A stretch of 64,000 nucleotides of DNA from Parietaria judaica (lineage: Eukaryota > Streptophyta > Magnoliopsida > Rosales > Urticaceae): contig OX940863.1 of NCBI GenBank assembly GCA_954871525.1, positions 9,648,001 to 9,712,000 of the forward strand, written 5' to 3'. The position numbers were made by a program, and so were the translations under genes. Positions within the stretch are counted from its first letter, which is position 1, and every line of letters starts with the position of its first letter. Shown here piece after piece: positions 61,192 through 64,000 of the stretch. The notes beneath the pieces are model-generated. The model did not search any database and was not told the DNA's origin. It worked only from the letters and a program-made list of their open reading frames with translations.

Positions 61192-61759
61192 GATAATCTT
61201 TAACTACAACACAAAAAAAGCCGAAGAAGTTAAAAATGTTAAACAATAACACTAATGTTATACATGGGGACGGTAATCAAGTAATAAGTGTTAGAAACCT
61301 TGCCTTGTTTACTAGGATTCCCGGATATTCCGCATCCGGGAAATGCGGAATTCTATGAAAAACCCAACAATAAGTTCAAACATTGATCAAGATTAAACTT
61401 GAAGTACTATATTACAAAACTCAAGAAGAAATACAACCACTATCGACATTCGACGACAATACACTTTAACTATCAACTCGTTGGAATTCATCACGCTTCC
61501 TAATTTATTAATTGGTTAATGTAATTAAAGAATCAAACTTTCATTTGCCCTCTTAGATTTTGAGTGCCGAGGGTAACTAAAATCATAGTGACAAAGATGA
61601 ATACTAAAACAATTTGTTCGATTGATTCTGAATTAACTTTCAAAACTGATCCCAAATTACCGGCGAATAACGATGAGAATCAAACGGAGATTGGCGACGG
61701 CGATAGACGGCGCGAAGGAGTGGTGTTCTCTGAAACTAGATATGAGTATGACTTGCTTA
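61192..61759 (-). promoter_or_regulatory. Probable upstream region of the F-box gene
   Basis: Bases about 61640-61750 are GC-richer and on the minus strand read like a plant leader (CGCCGTCTATCGCCGTCGCC). No TATA box is certain. A Tourist-like MITE sits immediately upstream of this patch. Confidence 0.35.
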
Positions 61760-62189
61760 GGCTGTGTTTGGTAGTCAACTCAAAAACTTCTATTTTTTAT
61801 TTTACAATTCTTTATAATTATAGTGTAATAAATTATTGCAGATATTTTTAAATAACTGTTTGGTACATATCTTTATTTTTTTATTTGAAATTCTGGAAAA
61901 ATAGAAAATATGTTTGGTATATTTTTCTCTTTTTTTTTTCTTTCAAAAAAATTAATTTTTTAAACATCATCAAAATATAACATATAATAACATACATAAT
62001 ACATAGTAAAAAGTTACATATACTATAAACCCACTTCTCAAATCTCTTCATTCAATAACACAAGTTTTCAAAAACAATTTTGCAAATCTAACCACAATAA
62101 TCTACCAAACACACAATTCCTCTATTCTTTTTCAATAATTTCATTTGAAAAGTGGAAAGCACTTTCCAAGATGATAACCAAACAGGGCC
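61760..62189. mobile_element. Tourist/PIF-Harbinger-like MITE with TTA TSD
   Basis: Ends GGCTGTGTTTGGTAGTC and, on the minus strand, GGCCCTGTTTGGTTATC are inverted. The trinucleotide TTA flanks both sides (61757-61759, 62190-62192), the usual duplication of this superfamily. The 430-bp interior is AT-rich and non-coding. Confidence 0.8.
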
Positions 62190-62231
62190 TTAGTGTTTTC
62201 TTGGCTATTTATTTATCATAGGAAACTAAAC

Positions 62232-62687
62232 ATTTTAATCGCGGCATAAGTCCTTAATTTTAGGACAATTAGAGCCGCATGCCCTGAATTCATTTAATAG
62301 AGGTAAAAGGATCAAAAGATGGTTTCCGTCCATATTAAACTGACGGTTGTTAGTCAAACGTCCCACATGACAGTCAAACATCCACGTGGCATTGCCACGT
62401 CAAATATAAAATACAAATTGCCACGTGGCGAGACCCACTAATAAAATTTTATTTTTTAAAAAGCTGAAGTAAATAATAAATTTTAAAAATATAAAAAATG
62501 ACATGTGGTCATCATGTGATGCGGCAATGCTAAGTGGATGTTTGACTGCGATGTGGGACGTTTGACTAACAACCGTCAGTTTAATATGGATGGAACCCAT
62601 CTTTTGATACTTTTACAGCTGTTAAATAGATTTGGAGCTATGCCGCCCAATTGCCTTAAGATTGGGGACTTATGCCGTGATTAATCC
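62232..62687. mobile_element. Fold-back MITE related to the MULE-like group
   Basis: The right end reads GGATTAATCACGGCATAAGT on the minus strand; the left end reads TTTTAATCGCGGCATAAGTC. The arms pair through CTGACGGTTGTTAGTCAAAC and its complement and through CCACGTGG-containing sequence. No target duplication is clear. Confidence 0.7.
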
Positions 62688-63577
62688 TAAAAGAAAAGAA
62701 AAAAAAATAGGGAGCTTAAGTTAACTAGCCTTGTTAAACGTTTAACATTGTTAAAATAGCCACTGTTTGGTTAATTTACTGTCATAGCCAATAAACCACA
62801 TTAACTGATATAAAATGACTTATCTACCCTTAATATTAATAATGATTAATATTAACATTAGCAAATTTATTTTAATAATTAATAATTAATTCGAATTTAT
62901 AATAAATTTAAAAAAAATTAAAATAATATAATAGGAAACAAATATTTGAATTCCAAATTTCAAAATAAATTTCAAACTCAAAATTTTAAATATAAAAAAG
63001 TTTTTCACTTTTTGAAATAAAAATTCAATTTTCTTAATAAACATTAATTCGAATTAACCATATTAATAATTTACAACAATTTGTATTAAAAACATTAACC
63101 AAATTAACAATTCGAATTAGCATACATTTACACAAATAAATACGAATAAACCAAAATAACATACATTTACAATTCGAATTAACATATATATACACGAATA
63201 AATACGAATAAACTAAAATAACATACATTTACAATTCGAATTAACATAACTTTACAATTCGAATAAACAAAAATTACACGACAAATCCAAAGGAAAAAAT
63301 CGCCATCAAGCATCGCCCACACCTTCCGACCAATCGCCGCCGCGCTCTGACCCATTTCCCAATCTCTGATTCAGTCGTCCTCCTCCTCGGAATCACCTTC
63401 ATACGCGTGTCTGGATCGTCTTTGGCGACGGCAGAATCGTCAGCATCTCGAGCACGACAGAGTCGTCTTCATACACGATAAATGTATCTCTCAAGTATTA
63501 AGGATTATATTCAGTAGTGAAAAAACAAGGGTTAATTTGCAATTTGGGTACATATGCCATGAAAACGGAAAGCTGGC
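62688..63577. other. AT-rich DNA plus a GC-rich patch
   Basis: Bases 62700-63280 are AT-rich with repeated ACATACATTTACAATTCGAA words. Bases 63300-63480 are GC-rich and gene-like on the minus strand, but no product can be recognised. None of the expected downstream CSLA exons is present. Confidence 0.45.
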
Positions 63578-63895
63578 CTCTCGCTCGTTGTACATGAGAA
63601 TCTGGACAAGCACCATTGGATAAGCGGAGTTCCCGAGCTCGAGGTCGTCTTTAATGGCTTCGAACTTGTACCGCTTCCCCGGCTTGCGCCGGAAGAGCTT
63701 GACGAGGGCGATGACGACGCCCATGTAGACTCTCTCCGGGAAGAGCATGAGCGACATGATCAGGCACACCACCACCGCCACCCGGAGCAGCGGCACGATC
63801 AGCGGCGCCTTGATCTGGCTCCAGATCAGCGCCATTTGGCTCGTTACGTCGCTCTGGCTCCCCTCAAACGCGTCCTGCAGAACCGCCGTGTCCAT
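63578..63895 (-). pseudogene. CSLA: First exon of a CSLA glucan/mannan synthase, truncated
   Basis: The frame from the ATG at 63895 gives 106 residues typical of the CSLA (glucomannan 4-beta-mannosyltransferase) N-terminus. It has a membrane helix (IVPLLRVAVVVCLIMSLML), ERVYMGVVIALVKLF and GNSAYPMVLVQ. In intact CSLAs this continues with IPMYNE and then the GT2 catalytic domain made by the next exons. Here the Pro is Leu (ILMYNE), the expected GT donor after GAG reads GC (GAG|GCCAGC), and no later exon occurs in the 2.4 kb before the F-box gene. CSLAs make mannan backbones in the Golgi; this copy cannot. It is probably a gene fragment, or the rest was moved by rearrangement. Confidence 0.75.
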
Positions 63896-64000
63896 GGCAA
63901 TGAAGAGAGCAAGCAGATCTACTGAATTGATTACAGAGCAAGTGAGAGAGACAGAATGAGGGAGAAAAAGAGGGGGAGAGGTGATTCGAATGAGAGGGAT

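Overview
The window is nuclear DNA of a flowering plant, almost certainly a eudicot. It has AT-rich intergenic DNA, genes with many short GT-AG introns, plant-specific gene families and a dense load of small DNA transposons. I cannot name the species from sequence alone. Gene models were built by hand from reading-frame continuity, splice-site phase and remembered family sequence features. No search or alignment was run.

Layout, left to right. 1-5247 (+): the last six coding exons of a CYP90D-type cytochrome P450 (brassinosteroid C-23 hydroxylase); its 5' exons lie outside the window. 7145-11555 (-): a complete five-exon phospholipase D of the epsilon/alpha4 type, 769 aa. 17348-17902 (+): an intronless, very GC-rich PRA1 family gene, 184 aa. 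21221-23117 (+): a ten-exon protein with two RRMs, 280 aa. 23929-27161 (-): a nine-exon USP-plus-kinase receptor-like cytoplasmic kinase, 730 aa, convergent with the RRM gene. 51134-56664 (+): an eleven-exon ABCC (MRP) transporter of 1272 aa that lacks the usual N-terminal TMD0. 59300-61191 (-): an F-box/LRR/FBD gene with a stop and frameshifts. 63578-63895 (-): only the first exon of a CSLA glucomannan synthase, apparently truncated.

The roughly 23 kb between 27.2 and 51 kb has no intact host gene. It holds transposons and duplicated non-coding DNA. Two hAT elements are delimited by 8-bp target duplications. One (34864-36726) carries two broken transposase pieces; the other (40072-41085) carries a transposase C-terminal remnant. 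Smaller hAT-like MITEs lie at 43173-43391, 53013-53358 and 57128-57704. A family of fold-back, Mutator-like MITEs with 9-10 bp target duplications recurs across the window (best copies 15398-15856, 18735-19223, 30818-31276, 42707-43023, 49550-50520), along with degenerate relatives. A Tourist/Harbinger-like MITE with a TTA duplication lies at 61760-62189. Three near-identical tRNA-derived SINEs, two with perfect target duplications, lie at 6022, 18481 and 47604; a second, older SINE family appears on the minus strand. A diverged segmental duplication (about 39.25-42.0 kb versus 43.0-45.6 kb) has different transposons in each copy.

The genes do not form a pathway; they are ordinary neighbours. 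I found no CRISPR array, operon or bacterial-type system. The points most worth following are the TMD0-less ABCC gene with a second copy of its leader about 2 kb upstream, the very young tRNA-SINE family, and the near-perfect 971-bp palindromic MITE just upstream of the ABCC promoter.
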